Source: Aquibacillus koreensis (GTDB taxonomy: Bacteria; Bacillota; Bacilli; Bacillales; Amphibacillaceae). From it: 36,026 bases of DNA. Both the position numbers and the translations under genes were made by a program. The notes under the pieces are model-generated. The model worked only from the letters and a program-made list of their open reading frames with translations, was not told the origin of the DNA and did no database searches. Below are positions 8,226 through 15,771 of the stretch, in pieces; the first letter of the stretch is position 1; each line of letters begins with the position of its first letter. The stretch spans positions 1-36,026 of the forward strand of contig NZ_JAOALK010000060.1 of the NCBI RefSeq assembly GCF_025154055.1, given 5' to 3'.

Positions 8226-8997
8226 GGTTTTGTTCCTCGCTTATAACTTTATCGATTTCTTTCTTCAGGTAACTCATAATGTGATTTTCAATCTCAACCA
8301 TCTCTGTTTTATACGCATCACGAGGACGTGGCAGGTCAACTTTAATATCTGTTAACACCGTGCCTGGGCGTGTTCCCATCACAATAATTCGATCTGACAG
8401 TTTGATAGATTCTGAAATGCTGTGTGTGACAAACATTACTGTCTTCTTTGTTTCCATCCAGATCTCTTCTAGCTGTCCGTGAAGGCGTGTTCTCGTTTGT
8501 TCATCTAATGCACCAAATGGTTCATCCATTAGTAAAATTTCTGGATCCATTGCAAGCGCTCTTGCAATCGCAACTCGCTGCTGCATTCCACCAGAAAGCT
8601 CGTGTGGGTAATGATCAAGGTAATTCGTTAATTGCACCATTTTTAAATACTTTCGTGCTTGTGCTTCTGCATCTTTTTTTGACATGTCTTTCTTTAATGG
8701 AAACATGACATTTTCTAATACGTTAATCCATGGAAAAAGGGCGGCTTGTTGAAAGACCATTCCACGATCTTTTCCAGGTTTTTTGATTTCTTTATCCTCA
8801 ACCAAAATTTTTCCTGAAGTAGCTTCTGTTAATCCTGCTACAATGGAAAGTAACGTCGATTTACCACATCCAGAAGGGCCAAGAATCGAAACAAATTCTC
8901 CTTTATTAATTTGAAGATCGATGTCTTTTAAGACCGTTGCTGCATTCTCGTTTTTATCTAAAAATTGCTTATTTAATTGATTAATAGAGATAAACAT
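8209..8997 (-). CDS. ssuB: ABC transporter ATP-binding protein, sulfonate/taurine type
   Basis: The 262-residue ATPase has all nucleotide-binding motifs: Walker A GPSGCGKST (about 41-49), Q-loop MVFQQAALFPW, signature LSGGMQQR, Walker B ILLMDEPFGALD and the switch histidine in VTHSISES. The sequence is typical of the nitrate/sulfonate/taurine group. It is the first gene of the operon, so energy, channel and binding protein follow in that order. The leader between the predicted start point and the ATG is only about 50 bases, leaving no room for an S-box riboswitch. Confidence 0.88.
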   Translation of the reverse strand: MFISINQLNKQFLDKNENAATVLKDIDLQINKGEFVSILGPSGCGKSTLLSIVAGLTEATSGKILVEDKEIKKPGKDRGMVFQQAALFPWINVLENVMFPLKKDMSKKDAEAQARKYLKMVQLTNYLDHYPHELSGGMQQRVAIARALAMDPEILLMDEPFGALDEQTRTRLHGQLEEIWMETKKTVMFVTHSISESIKLSDRIIVMGTRPGTVLTDIKVDLPRPRDAYKTEMVEIENHIMSYLKKEIDKVISEEQNHEANI

Positions 8998-9032
8998 TTT
9001 GTATCACGCCTTATCTTATAATTCATATAAAG

Positions 9033-9046
9033 TTAATCGGAATTAA
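9033..9046. promoter_or_regulatory. Operator-like palindrome at ssu transcription start
   Basis: TTAAT-CGGA-ATTAA is a perfect palindrome with 5-bp arms, immediately downstream of the ssuB -10 box, so a bound protein would block initiation. The GGAATTAAA portion resembles half of the CymR site of Bacillus sulfur genes as I remember it; the other positions of that consensus fit only partly. Confidence 0.4.
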
Positions 9047-9053
9047 ATACTAC

Positions 9054-9081
9054 CTTATAATATATGCATGTGCGTTGTCAA
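9054..9081 (-). promoter_or_regulatory. Promoter of the ssuBCA operon
   Basis: On the minus strand a perfect TTGACA -35 (9076-9081) is followed after 16 bases by TATAAG (9054-9059). The predicted start is about 9047, leaving a leader of about 50 bases to the ssuB ATG. Confidence 0.65.
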
Positions 9082-9278
9082 TATGAATGCGCAAATATAG
9101 GCATACAATTATTGGTATCGTACGGACATAGCTGTTGCATTCTCGTATTTTTTGTGTAATATGGTACACTTTTAATAAGGATTGTCTTTGGGTTTTTCAT
9201 GTTTCAGAATTGATATAAAATTCGTAATAACGCTAAAATACTCAATTTTAGGTGGCATACCTTAATGCGGCCAAGCGT

Positions 9279-9902
9279 GATTCTGACTCTGAATGAGCTT
9301 GGCTCGCACTTGATGTCCGAATTGGTGTGTGATTCTGACTCTGAATGAGCTTGGCTCGCACTTGATGTCCGAATTGGTGTGTGATTCTGACTCTGAATGA
9401 GCTTGGCTCGCACTTGATGTCCGAATTGGTGTGTGATTCTGACTCTGAATGAGCTTGGCTCGCACTTGATGTCCGAATTGGTGCGTGATTCTGACTCTGA
9501 ATGAGCTTGGCTCGCACTTGATGTCCGAATTGGTGCGTGATTCTGACTCTGAATGGCAGTCGATGGCACTTGATGTCCGAATTGGTGCGTGATTCTGACT
9601 CTGAATGGCAGTCGCACGCACTTGATGTCCGAATCCGTGCGTGATTCTGACTCTGAATGGCAGTCGCACGCACTTGATGTCCGAATCCGTGCGTGATTCT
9701 GACTCTGAATGGCAGTCGCACGCACTTGATGTCCGAATTGGTGCGTGATTCTGACTCTGAATGGCAGTCGCACGCACTTGATGTCCGAATTGGTGCGTGA
9801 TTCTGACTCTGAATGGCAGTCGATGGCACTTGATGTCCGAATCGGTGTGAGATTCTGACTCTGAATGACTTTCACTCGTTCGTAATGTCCAAATCGGGGT
9901 CT
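9279..9902. repeat. 52-bp tandem repeat array, 12 units
   Basis: GATTCTGACTCTGAATG recurs exactly every 52 bases at 9279, 9331, 9383, 9435, 9487, 9539, 9591, 9643, 9695, 9747, 9799 and 9851; a degraded trace follows at about 9903. Units 1-5 carry AGCTTGGCTCGCAC in the middle. Units 7-10 carry GCAGTCGCACGCAC. Units 6 and 11 share GCAGTCGATGGCAC. Unit 12 is degenerate. Each unit can fold through GCAC/GTGC; units 7-10 give CACGCAC/GTGCGTG. Because 52 is not a multiple of three, the minus strand stays open in all three frames, giving long but meaningless reading frames. The array lies between the ssu promoter and hemY. Confidence 0.95.
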
Positions 9903-10042
9903 GATTTTGATTGGCTACTGCACGTCTTCTTGTGCTAATTGACGGTGAATTCAATAATGAAAGTAATATACAGTTTATATAAAGTACGAACCTTTCAGAA
10001 AAGACCCATATGATAATAGCCTGAAAATGGAGGTTTACATAT

Positions 10043-11428
10043 ATGCAAACAGTTTTGGTTATTGGTGGTGGGATTACAGGATTAACCGCCATGTATGAAC
10101 TACAAAAGTGGAAGAAGCAGCAACAGGCCGATGTAAGGTTAGTTCTTGCTGAAGCAAATGATACGTTAGGTGGTAAGATTAAAACAGTCGAGGATGCTGG
10201 TTTTGTAATGGAAGCAGGCGCAGATTCTATGGTAACGCGTAAGGCAACTGTTCTACCTATAGACGAACTTGGGCTAGAAGATCAGGTTGTGTACAACGCA
10301 TCTGGTACTTCCTTTTTATATACAGATGGAGGATTAAAGCAAATTCCAGCAGACGCTGTATTTGGCATCCCTACAAGTATTGAATCTTTAGCCAAGACCC
10401 CTCTTGTTTCCGCAGAGGGAAAAGTGGAGGCGTTGAAAGACTTCTATACGCCCAACGAATCTTTTACAAAGAAAGATTCAATTGGTGCTTTCTTGGAGCA
10501 TTTTCTTGGTAAAGAGTTCGTGAAAAAACAAATTGCTCCAGTCCTATCTGGTGTCTATTCCGGAAAGCTAAGTGATTTAACGATTGCAACGACACTCCCC
10601 TATATATTAGATTATAAAGAAAAGTACGGAAGCATTATCAAAGGTTTCGAAGCGAATAAAGAAAAGTTTCAATCGGGTGGAGATAAAAAGTTTATGTCAT
10701 TCCATGGTGGGTTAAAAACATTAATTGATGCTTATGAATCTGCTTTTGATCAGGTTGAAATTCGAAAGGGATATGAGGCGAACAAAATTGCAAAAGTGGA
10801 GAATGGGTATCATGTGACTTTTTCAAATGGAGAAGTGGTAGAGACGGATCAAGTCATCCTGAGTATTCCTGATGCAGCTGCAATCAAATTATTTGAAGAT
10901 CCGGATTTAGCAGAAACGTTTGGTCTTTTTAAGAGCAGTTCATTAATTAGTGTCTACCTCGGTTTTGATGTACCAGATAAGATTCTTCCGGGGGAAGGGA
11001 CAGGTTTTATTACTGCAGACAGTGATGATATTGTTTGTAATGCGTGCACATGGACGAGTAAGAAGTGGACACATACATCAATAAAAGGAAATTTACTTGT
11101 GCGCCTATTTTATAAAAGTAGCCTAGCTAATTTTCATGACATAACACAGATGTCTGAGGAACAGCTACTTCAGATGGCGCGCGATGATATTAACAAAGCA
11201 ATGGGTATTACAGTTGAACCTACTTCGAGTGAAGTAACCAGTTGGATTAATAATATGCCGCGCTATCAGATGACACATCCGCAAGCAGTGGAATCACTTG
11301 AGAATGCGTTGGAAAGGCGATACCCCGGTGTTTGGGTCTCAGGGAGCTCCTATTATGGAGTTGGGATTCCAGATTGTGTGGAAAATGGGAAGCAAACAGC
11401 CGCAAAGGTGATAGGGAAGTTAGTTTAG
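10043..11428 (+). CDS. hemY: Coproporphyrinogen III / protoporphyrinogen oxidase, HemY (CgoX) family
   Basis: The 461-residue flavoprotein starts with an FAD-binding Rossmann motif (VLVIGGGITGLTAMYEL, residues 4-20), followed by GGKIKT and EAGADSM typical of HemY-type oxidases. The C-terminal SGSSYYGVGIPDCVENGKQ is the second FAD-contacting segment. In Gram-positive bacteria this enzyme oxidises coproporphyrinogen III to coproporphyrin III in heme synthesis. Length is normal. A good site (GGAGG, eight bases before the ATG) fixes the start. In Bacillus hemY usually sits in hemEHY; here it stands alone behind the repeat array, so it may be an extra copy. I find no convincing promoter in 9905-10042. 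Confidence 0.9.
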   Translation: MQTVLVIGGGITGLTAMYELQKWKKQQQADVRLVLAEANDTLGGKIKTVEDAGFVMEAGADSMVTRKATVLPIDELGLEDQVVYNASGTSFLYTDGGLKQIPADAVFGIPTSIESLAKTPLVSAEGKVEALKDFYTPNESFTKKDSIGAFLEHFLGKEFVKKQIAPVLSGVYSGKLSDLTIATTLPYILDYKEKYGSIIKGFEANKEKFQSGGDKKFMSFHGGLKTLIDAYESAFDQVEIRKGYEANKIAKVENGYHVTFSNGEVVETDQVILSIPDAAAIKLFEDPDLAETFGLFKSSSLISVYLGFDVPDKILPGEGTGFITADSDDIVCNACTWTSKKWTHTSIKGNLLVRLFYKSSLANFHDITQMSEEQLLQMARDDINKAMGITVEPTSSEVTSWINNMPRYQMTHPQAVESLENALERRYPGVWVSGSSYYGVGIPDCVENGKQTAAKVIGKLV

Positions 11429-11450
11429 TTTTTAATAAGAAGAAAAAGCA

Positions 11451-11482
11451 AAGGTCGGCTTATCCGTAAGCCGGCTTTTTTG
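11451..11482 (+). terminator. Terminator of hemY
   Basis: CGGCTTA (11456-11462) and TAAGCCG (11467-11473) close a four-base loop and are followed by GCTTTTTT. Confidence 0.85.
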
Positions 11483-11719
11483 TAGCTAGGTTGTGATATA
11501 ACTCCGTAGGAAATGTGGCTGTCACCAATCTGTTAGAATTTTTTAAATACTTATCATGCCTTATGTATCTAGGCGTCTATTACTCTTTTCGTATATTAAA
11601 TTAAGAAATATGGAGGTCTATTACTACCATTCTTCTTCAATCCGTTATAGAATGATAGCGTATTCAAAATTTAGAAACGAGGAGATGTATCGCGGTGATT
11701 AAGCGTTAACCGTAGGTAA

Positions 11720-11785
11720 GGGTAATTTTATTTGCTTCTATTCGTAGCTCTTATACATATTTTTAAAGCGTAAAGAAATTATCCT
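11720..11785 (+). other. Possible 5' leader structure ahead of the MATE operon
   Basis: In the 480 bases between hemY and the MATE gene, GGGTAATTT (11720-11728) can pair with AAATTATCC (11777-11785), one G-U included, around a 48-base loop. I recognise no known riboswitch class here. No convincing promoter was picked out between 11483 and 11720. A 30-codon reading frame at 11611-11703 lacks a good ribosome site. Confidence 0.2.
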
Positions 11786-11853
11786 AACACAGTAGACTTT
11801 GATGTTTTTAAAGTGACTTTAGCAAAGCTTTCACACAAAAGGGAGAGACAGAA

Positions 11854-11919
11854 TTGAAACTTGGAGAAACCTTCACCCAATTCACGTGTCGATGTTGGTG
11901 GGTGAATCAGCATGCGTAA
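11854..11919 (+). CDS. Possible 21-codon leader peptide overlapping the MATE start
   Basis: A TTG codon eight bases after a strong site (AAGGGAGAG) opens a short frame encoding MKLGETFTQFTCRCWWVNQHA. Its TAA stop ends seven bases after the first base of the MATE ATG (11912), in another frame. The MATE gene has only a modest site of its own (GGTGGGTG). That site lies in the 3' arm of a hairpin contained in this short frame, so ribosomes on the leader would unmask it. This is the geometry of translational coupling or drug-induced translational attenuation. The peptide matches nothing I recognise, and the reading frame could be fortuitous. Confidence 0.45.
   Translation: MKLGETFTQFTCRCWWVNQHA
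11872..11906 (+). promoter_or_regulatory. Hairpin masking the MATE ribosome-binding site
   Basis: TTCACCCA (11872-11879) is the perfect complement of TGGGTGAA (11899-11906). The 3' arm contains the only Shine-Dalgarno-like bases ahead of the ATG at 11912, so folding would hide them. Confidence 0.45.
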
Positions 11920-13291
11920 CCAAAAGAAGGATAATAAGTCAAAAGCTAAAAAGTTAACCTTACTTGCCATTACATGGCCTATTTTTATTGAAGCATTTTT
12001 ACAAACATTTATGCGGGTTTCTGATGTCTTCATGCTTAGCTTTGTTTCTGATGAAGCGGTGGCAGCCATTGGTGTCGTGAACCAAATGATGATGTTCACC
12101 TTCGTTTTGTTTAATTTTACGGCGATGGGAACGGGCGTCGTGGTCGCACAATTTGTTGGGGCGGAAAAACCAAAAGACGTTAGTACAACGATCGCGAATG
12201 CAGCGGTGATCAACCTTGTATTCGGTCTTTTTATTAGTAGTATCGTTGTCATCTTCCGTCATCAGTTTCTTGCGTTATTCAAATTGAGTCCTGAGCTATA
12301 TGAATATGCAGAAATATATATGATTATCGTTGGTGGAGGCTTGTTCTTCCAAGCGATGGTATTGACAATTTCTGCTGCCCTTCAGGCGCAAGGGTACACG
12401 AAAGATGTCATGTTTGTTGTATTAGGAATGAACGTATTTAATATTTTAGGCAACTACTTATTTATTTTCGGTGCATTAGGTGTACCACAATTAGGTGTTA
12501 CGGGTGTAGCGATCTCGACAGCGGTTTGTCGTGCACTAGCGATGGTTGTATTGGTGTATCTATTATATAAACGAGTTGAAGTAAAAATCGAACTAAGAGA
12601 TTATTTCAATTTGAAAAAAGACTATGTTAAAAAAATTATGGGGATTGGCGTCCCTGCAGCAGGAGAGCATTTATCGCATAATTTAAGCCAGTTAACGATT
12701 ACCGTATTTATAACAATGTTAGGTGCGAATGCCTTAGCAACTCGTATTTACACGCAAAACTTAATGAACTTTATGGTGGTATTCTCTGTCTCAATTGCAA
12801 AAGGGATGCAAATTTACATTGGTCAATTAGTTGGAGCAGGCAAATTAGAGCAAGCTTATAAAGAAATGTACCGAGGGTTAAGAATTGCATTAACGCTTGC
12901 ATTATCGATTGGCGTAGTTTTAGCCTTTTCAGGAGAATTTTTACTTGGCTTCTTTACAGATGATCAAGACATCATTGCATTAGGTGCCATTTTACTTATG
13001 ATGGGTGTTATTTTAGAGCCAGGTAGAACATTTAATCTTGTTATCATTAGTGCCCTGCGTGCTTCAGGTGATGCAAAGTTCCCGGTATTTGTGGGAATTT
13101 TATCGATGTGGGGGATTAGTGTGACACTTGCCTATTTATTTGGTATCACATTAGGGTATGGCCTAATCGGTATTTGGATCGCCATTATTATAGATGAATG
13201 GCTACGCGGAACACTCATGTTTTTCCGTTGGCGCAGCAAAAAATGGCAGAAGAAAATATTGGTTCAAGAGGCTAAGCCTGCAGCAGGTTAA
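11912..13291 (+). CDS. MATE-family multidrug/metabolite efflux transporter
   Basis: The 459-residue protein has the twelve hydrophobic helices of the MatE fold, with two homologous halves beginning near WPIFIEAFLQ and near GIGVPAAGEHL. PIFIEAFLQT at the first helix and AAIGVVNQ are typical of Bacillus MATE proteins. It should export a cationic drug or metabolite in exchange for Na+ or H+. It is the first gene of a run with the VOC, SDR and ThuA-like genes (gaps of 31, 18 and 18 bases), all closed by one terminator. The tight packing suggests that the enzymes and exporter handle one compound. An in-frame stop just upstream rules out a longer N-terminus. Confidence 0.9.
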   Translation: MRNQKKDNKSKAKKLTLLAITWPIFIEAFLQTFMRVSDVFMLSFVSDEAVAAIGVVNQMMMFTFVLFNFTAMGTGVVVAQFVGAEKPKDVSTTIANAAVINLVFGLFISSIVVIFRHQFLALFKLSPELYEYAEIYMIIVGGGLFFQAMVLTISAALQAQGYTKDVMFVVLGMNVFNILGNYLFIFGALGVPQLGVTGVAISTAVCRALAMVVLVYLLYKRVEVKIELRDYFNLKKDYVKKIMGIGVPAAGEHLSHNLSQLTITVFITMLGANALATRIYTQNLMNFMVVFSVSIAKGMQIYIGQLVGAGKLEQAYKEMYRGLRIALTLALSIGVVLAFSGEFLLGFFTDDQDIIALGAILLMMGVILEPGRTFNLVIISALRASGDAKFPVFVGILSMWGISVTLAYLFGITLGYGLIGIWIAIIIDEWLRGTLMFFRWRSKKWQKKILVQEAKPAAG

Positions 13292-13322
13292 CTTTAAATA
13301 AAACAAATTGGAGGAATTTATA

Positions 13323-13775
13323 ATGGAAAAGAATGTACTAGGAACAAATGTAATAGCTCAAATTGGGATTTTGGTTCACGATATAGAAAAAACTGCACAA
13401 GTTTATGCTGATTTCTTTGGTGTAGAAAAACCGGCGATTGAATTGACGGGAACATTAGAAGAAGCACAAACGAATTATAATGGAGATAGCACTGAAGCTA
13501 GAGCAAAATTAGCATTTTTTGATATGGGTTCAACGCAATTAGAGTTGATCGAACCTGACGAACATCCAAGTACGTGGAGAGAAGCATTAGATGCAAATGG
13601 AGAAGGTGTACACCATATCGCATTTGTTATTGAGGGAATGAAAGAGAAAATTAAAGTTTTGGAAGCAAATGGCATGCCACTACAGCAAACTGGCGAATAC
13701 CCAGGTGGCCGTTATGCATATATCGACACAGTGAAAGACCTAAAAGTACTAACAGAACTACTTGAAAACGACTAA
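13323..13775 (+). CDS. VOC (glyoxalase/methylmalonyl-CoA epimerase-like) family protein
   Basis: The start at 13323 follows GGAGG by eight bases; an upstream in-frame TTG at 13308 lies before the ribosome site. The 150-residue protein has two beta-alpha-beta-beta-beta modules of the vicinal oxygen chelate fold. Metal-ligand candidates include His19 (ILVHDIEKT), the Glu in LELIEP, His in GVHHIAF and the Glu near the C-terminus. The layout is closest to methylmalonyl-CoA epimerase-like VOC proteins. No substrate can be assigned. It is the second gene of the MATE operon. Confidence 0.82.
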   Translation: MEKNVLGTNVIAQIGILVHDIEKTAQVYADFFGVEKPAIELTGTLEEAQTNYNGDSTEARAKLAFFDMGSTQLELIEPDEHPSTWREALDANGEGVHHIAFVIEGMKEKIKVLEANGMPLQQTGEYPGGRYAYIDTVKDLKVLTELLEND

Positions 13776-13793
13776 TCCAGGAGGTAAAGCTAA

Positions 13794-14492
13794 ATGAACA
13801 TCTTAATTACGGGTGCCAATCGCGGTTTAGGCTTAGCGATGGCGGCATATGGAGTAGAAAATGGACATCACGTATATGCGGGTGTTCGAGATCCTGAAGG
13901 CAACGCTAGTGAAGCATTACGAGACCTTCAAGCAAAACATGCGGAATCTTTGGAGATTCTAAAACTTGATGTGACTAGTGAAGATAGTGTTGTGGAAGCG
14001 TCAAGTCAGTTGAAAAACAAACAATTAGATGTGATTGTGAACAATGCGGGACTTTTAAATGAAAGAGAACATACAGTGGAAGAATTGGACTTAGAGGCGT
14101 GTATGCTTGCATTTGATGTAAATACATTAGGCCCGATTCGTGTAGTGAAGCATTTCTTGCCATTACTTGAGCAAGGGGAAAAGCAATCGATTATTAATGT
14201 CAGTTCAGAAGCTGCAAGCCTAACGAATTCTTACAGTGGTGACTATCCGTATGGGATGTCAAAGGTTGCTTTAAATATGCTTACGGAAAAGTTACACGTG
14301 TACTTAAAAGAAAAAGACATCCAAGTGCTGTCTGTTCACCCTGGTTGGATGAAAACAGATATGGGTGGAGAAAAAGCGCCAACGAATCCTGCTGATACGG
14401 CAGAAGGAATCTTTGCTTTGATGGAACGAAAAGTGACCGTTGATAGCAAATATCAATTTGTAGACTATCTTGGCAACCCGATGGATATTTAA
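13794..14492 (+). CDS. Short-chain dehydrogenase/reductase (SDR) family oxidoreductase
   Basis: The 232-residue protein has the classical SDR signatures: the nucleotide-binding TGANRGLG (6-13), NNAG (83-86), the catalytic Ser in INVSSE (137/138) and Tyr153-xxx-Lys157. It should oxidise or reduce an alcohol/ketone with NAD(P)(H). An excellent site (AGGAGGTAAAG) precedes the ATG. It lies 18 bases after the VOC gene and 18 before the ThuA-like gene, so the three are probably co-translated. An SDR next to a ThuA-like protein hints at a sugar or ketosugar substrate, but this is inference. Confidence 0.88.
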   Translation: MNILITGANRGLGLAMAAYGVENGHHVYAGVRDPEGNASEALRDLQAKHAESLEILKLDVTSEDSVVEASSQLKNKQLDVIVNNAGLLNEREHTVEELDLEACMLAFDVNTLGPIRVVKHFLPLLEQGEKQSIINVSSEAASLTNSYSGDYPYGMSKVALNMLTEKLHVYLKEKDIQVLSVHPGWMKTDMGGEKAPTNPADTAEGIFALMERKVTVDSKYQFVDYLGNPMDI

Positions 14493-14510
14493 TAGGAGGG
14501 CTAACGGTTT

Positions 14511-15155
14511 ATGGCAAAAAGAATTGTAGCAGTATTAGGAGACTTTTATCATAAAAGAGAATGGTCCGAGCGTGCGCTTGAAGCGGCCGTGGAACCCCTA
14601 GAAGATATTAAGATTGAGTATAAATCGAGAGAAGAATTGGTAGAAAGCTTGGATACGAATCCGGATGCCGTCATATTATTTGCGGAAAATCGAATCAACC
14701 CTGAAGATGAGCAAGTAAATACGTGGATGGATGATGATGCAGCTGAGGCGATCCAAAGCTACGTGCAAAATGGCGGTGGCTGGTTAGCTTGGCACTCTGG
14801 CTTGGCATCGTACGATCATATCAAAGGATATACGGATATGCTTCATGGCTTTTTTAAGTTTCATCCGCAGCAACATCAACAAGTAACGTACACGGTTAAG
14901 CAACCAACAGATTTAATTAAAGATACGGAGCAATTTACATTCTTAGATGAACATTATTTTGTGGAATGTGATGAAGACAATACGAATGTATTTTTAACAA
15001 CAGAATCTGTTGATGGTGCATCAATCGGTGGATGGGAGCATGATTTCGGTAAAGGGCACGTCATCAGCTTTGTTCCGGCGCACTTAGAGGAAGGATTAAT
15101 GGATCCTGCTGTGCAGGAGATGTTGATGAAAGCAATTAAGCGAGTAAGTGAATAG
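14511..15155 (+). CDS. ThuA-like domain protein
   Basis: The 214-residue protein fits the ThuA-like (class I glutamine amidotransferase-like) fold. Visible signatures are an opening beta strand followed by YHKREWSERAL, the segment GGGWLAWHSGLASY, then LHGFFKFHP, and a closing GKGHVISFVPAHLEEG. ThuA of rhizobia works in trehalose utilisation, and relatives occur in ketosugar and glycoside pathways. The exact reaction here is unknown. As the last gene of the MATE-VOC-SDR-ThuA run it is followed by the operon terminator. A glutamine amidotransferase function is unlikely because the usual nucleophile elbow is not apparent. Confidence 0.82.
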   Translation: MAKRIVAVLGDFYHKREWSERALEAAVEPLEDIKIEYKSREELVESLDTNPDAVILFAENRINPEDEQVNTWMDDDAAEAIQSYVQNGGGWLAWHSGLASYDHIKGYTDMLHGFFKFHPQQHQQVTYTVKQPTDLIKDTEQFTFLDEHYFVECDEDNTNVFLTTESVDGASIGGWEHDFGKGHVISFVPAHLEEGLMDPAVQEMLMKAIKRVSE

Positions 15156-15164
15156 AACTTTTGA

Positions 15165-15202
15165 AAAGAATAGCTCTCCTAGTAGAGGGCTATTCTTTAT
15201 TT
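15165..15202 (+). terminator. Terminator of the MATE-ThuA operon
   Basis: AAAGAATAGC (15165-15174) and GCTATTCTTT (15189-15198) are perfect 10-bp arms with an inner CTC/GAG pair, followed by a T-rich tail. The 100 bases beyond show nothing. Confidence 0.85.
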
Positions 15203-15306
15203 ATGGGATGTGTTAGATATGTTTTTCTATGTGGAAGGAGAAAGCAACAGATAAAGGAGCCAGAAGCTAGAAAATCTTCTCCAAAGCGAGATCACCTTCC
15301 ATAAAG

Positions 15307-15341
15307 CAAAAAAGCATCCGCCGTGGTTAACCGGCAGCGGA
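15307..15341 (-). terminator. Terminator of the TM2-type gene
   Basis: On the minus strand TCCGC...GCGGA with an inner CCGG/CCGTGG stem closes on GTTAAC and is followed by TTTTTT (15308-15313). Confidence 0.7.
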
Positions 15342-15376
15342 CACTTTTGGGAATAAGGGGTATTCTAAATATTACA

Positions 15377-15619
15377 TTATGCAGATGGTGAAGTTGCGCC
15401 TTGCTCTTTATTCATTCTTTCAGCAACTTTATAAGCATCAATCATGCCCCAAATCCAAAGAATAGGCGTTGTAAGGAAGCCAATGAGTACAAACATTAAT
15501 AACCACGAAATCGCGTAACCAATAATAAAGCCAATCCCTTTTCCAATCTCACCATTATAAATCTGTCCAAGACCACAAATAAGAAAAGATAAGACCGCTG
15601 CTAGACCTGCATTTTTCAT
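15377..15619 (-). CDS. TM2-domain small membrane protein
   Basis: I start at ATG 15619, seven bases after GAGGTG; an ATG five codons upstream overlaps that site. The 80-residue protein has the TM2-like pattern: a first helix LAAVLSFLICGLGQIYNGE containing the family GLGQ(I/F)YNG turn, a second hydrophobic stretch, and a short polar C-terminus. The function of these proteins in bacteria is unknown. It is monocistronic with its own terminator. Confidence 0.8.
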   Translation of the reverse strand: MKNAGLAAVLSFLICGLGQIYNGEIGKGIGFIIGYAISWLLMFVLIGFLTTPILWIWGMIDAYKVAERMNKEQGATSPSA

Positions 15620-15736
15620 TGTGAAACACCTCATTTCATACTTTACTAGTCATCTTACGTTTAGGTTTGAAGGGATATCACCAATTTTTAAATAATTCAG
15701 AAAAATATTTAGGATTGATCTTAATGAAACTTAGAA

Positions 15737-15766
15737 GATAAAAGAAGCAGCCACCGTGGCTACTTC
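15737..15766 (-). terminator. Terminator of the EamA transporter gene
   Basis: On the minus strand GAAGTAGCC and GGCTGCTTC (15744-15766) form a hairpin followed by TTTTATC, six bases past the stop codon. Confidence 0.75.
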
Positions 15767-15771
15767 TGTAC

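Noticed and set aside
8998-9050. S-box or other riboswitch ahead of ssuB
   Set aside because: The predicted leader is only about 50 bases, with no S-box motifs or terminator.
9279-9902. CRISPR array
   Set aside because: The segments between the 17-bp cores are themselves repeated between units, unlike unique spacers, and no cas genes are present.
9204-10092. Three overlapping minus-strand reading frames (about 190-276 codons) across the repeat array
   Set aside because: All three frames translate the same 52-bp repeat, which lacks stop codons and is not a multiple of three; no ribosome site or known protein pattern is present.
11611-11703. 30-codon frame in the MATE upstream region
   Set aside because: No convincing ribosome site and no recognisable features; kept only as a remark in the leader region.
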